NCBI GenBank assembly: GCA_016935045.1 | Contig: JAFGRS010000004.1 | Coordinates: 1-6,879 of the forward strand | Source of the DNA: Lentisphaeria bacterium | GTDB taxonomy: Bacteria > Verrucomicrobiota > Lentisphaeria > Oligosphaerales > JAFGRS01 | Direction of reading: 5' to 3' | DNA length: 6,879 nt | Shown: in pieces, positions 6,160 to 6,879 of the stretch | Layout of the letters: every line of letters begins with the position of its first letter | Numbering within the stretch: the stretch's first letter is position 1 | The notes under the pieces: model-generated | Databases searched by the model: none | Told to the model about the DNA's origin: nothing | What the model saw: the letters and a program-made list of their open reading frames with translations, nothing else | Program-made: the position numbers and the translations under genes

Positions 6160-6879
6160 TGCCCTCGGGCCCCTGTGCCTGGAGGTCCGCGGGGACCTCG
6201 CCGGTCGGGTCGCGGGGGCCTGTTCCGACTCGCGCGAGGTCCGCCCGGGGTATCTCTTCTGCGCCATCCCCGGCGCCAGGGACGACGGGACGAGGTACGT
6301 TCCGGAAGCCCTTGCCCGGGGTGCGGCGGGAGTCGTCGTGACGCGGCCGGTCGAGGTCCCGCCGGCGACGGTCCGCATCCTGGTGCGGGATGCCTATGCG
6401 GCGGCCGGGCGCCTGGCCGAGTGCGCGGCCGGCCGGCCCGCCGACCGGCTGCAACTCATCGGCATCACCGGCACCAACGGCAAGACGACCTGCGCCTACC
6501 TGTTGCGGGAGATCCTGCGGCGGGCGGGCATGGCCCCGGGGATGATCGGCACCGTCTGCCATGACCTGGGGACGGAGACGGTCCCGGCCCAGCGCACCAC
6601 GCCGACCCCCTTCGACATCCAGAGGCTGTTCGGCCGTATGGTGGCCAACGGCTGCCGCTGGGCGATCCTCGAGATGTCCAGCCACGCGCTGCATCAGCAC
6701 CGGACCGGGACGGCCCGGTTCCGCGCCGCGCTGTTCACGAATCTGACCGGGGACCATCTGGACTACCATCGCACCATGGAGGCGTACTTCGAGGCGAAGT
6801 CCATTCTGTTCCGGGAGTTGCTGTCTTCGGACGGCGCCGCGGCGGTCAACGTGGACGATCCCTACGGCAGGCGTCTGGA
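6128..6879 (+). CDS. murE: UDP-MurNAc-tripeptide synthetase MurE (3' truncated by window)
   Basis: MurE is the cytoplasmic ATP-dependent ligase that adds the third residue (usually meso-diaminopimelate or lysine) to UDP-MurNAc-L-Ala-D-Glu. About 250 residues are visible, covering the substrate-binding N-terminal domain and part of the central ATPase domain. Motifs are DSR (34-36) for the nucleotide precursor, the P-loop GITGTNGKTT (112-121, Lys119), RTTPTP (156-161), EMSSHAL (182-188), NLTGDHLDYH (205-214) and AKSILF with Lys224, the position of the carbamylated lysine in this family. The C-terminal domain with the motif that sets third-residue choice (DNPR in diaminopimelate enzymes) lies outside the window, so substrate specificity is open. 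The start has GGAGGGAG (6117-6124) just upstream and overlaps ftsI by 32 bases. No frameshift is seen in the visible part. Confidence 0.96.
   Translation, partial: MRELSLDQYRDALGPLCLEVRGDLAGRVAGACSDSREVRPGYLFCAIPGARDDGTRYVPEALARGAAGVVVTRPVEVPPATVRILVRDAYAAAGRLAECAAGRPADRLQLIGITGTNGKTTCAYLLREILRRAGMAPGMIGTVCHDLGTETVPAQRTTPTPFDIQRLFGRMVANGCRWAILEMSSHALHQHRTGTARFRAALFTNLTGDHLDYHRTMEAYFEAKSILFRELLSSDGAAAVNVDDPYGRRL

Noticed and set aside
4117..6378. 753-residue open frame on the minus strand antisense to ftsI and murE
   Set aside because: It is a shadow of GC-rich third codon positions. It has low-complexity, His/Arg/Ala-rich composition and no recognisable motif, while the opposite strand encodes clear FtsI and MurE motifs.

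Overview
The window is GC-rich bacterial chromosome that most resembles the Planctomycetes-Verrucomicrobia-Chlamydiae (PVC) group, probably Lentisphaerota, Kiritimatiellota or a relative. The main clue is a pair of adjacent small prepilin-like proteins. Each joins the N-terminal FTLIELLVVIAIIAILAA helix to a C-terminal H-x9-DG motif, a family hugely expanded in Lentisphaerae, Verrucomicrobia and Planctomycetes. The placement is inference from family knowledge; no rRNA or other marker is present.

Layout. Positions 1-194 hold a strand-asymmetric repeat patch: GTCCG cores spaced about 10 bp apart and separated by TTTCCCC tracts, with a large imperfect inverted copy at the left edge. A strong GC-rich hairpin (205-244) follows, placed as a transcript end for the leftward pilin genes. 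Two prepilin-like genes run leftward (985-272 and 1808-1122), separated by 136 bp that contain two hairpins. The upstream pilin gene has a good sigma70-type promoter (1914-1942) that places its start at 1808. A roughly 500-bp divergent intergenic region (1809-2306) carries that promoter, a structured GC-rich core with a 10-bp perfect inverted repeat, and a weaker promoter candidate for the rightward genes.

From 2307 to the right edge lies the start of a division and cell-wall (dcw) cluster on the plus strand, in the classical order mraZ - rsmH - ftsL - ftsI - murE. The genes are tightly packed: mraZ and rsmH overlap by ATGA, ftsL is followed 22 bp later by ftsI, and ftsI overlaps murE by 32 bp. 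All look intact; murE runs off the window after about 250 codons. Together they encode the cluster's regulator (MraZ), a 16S rRNA methyltransferase (RsmH), the septal subunit FtsL, the septal transpeptidase FtsI and the ligase that adds the third stem-peptide residue (MurE). This implies a conventional peptidoglycan-based division apparatus.

No new multi-gene system is evident. The points most worth a second look are the periodic repeat patch, the missing Gly(-1) in both prepilin cleavage sites, the structured divergent intergenic region, and the degenerate first DNA-binding motif of MraZ.
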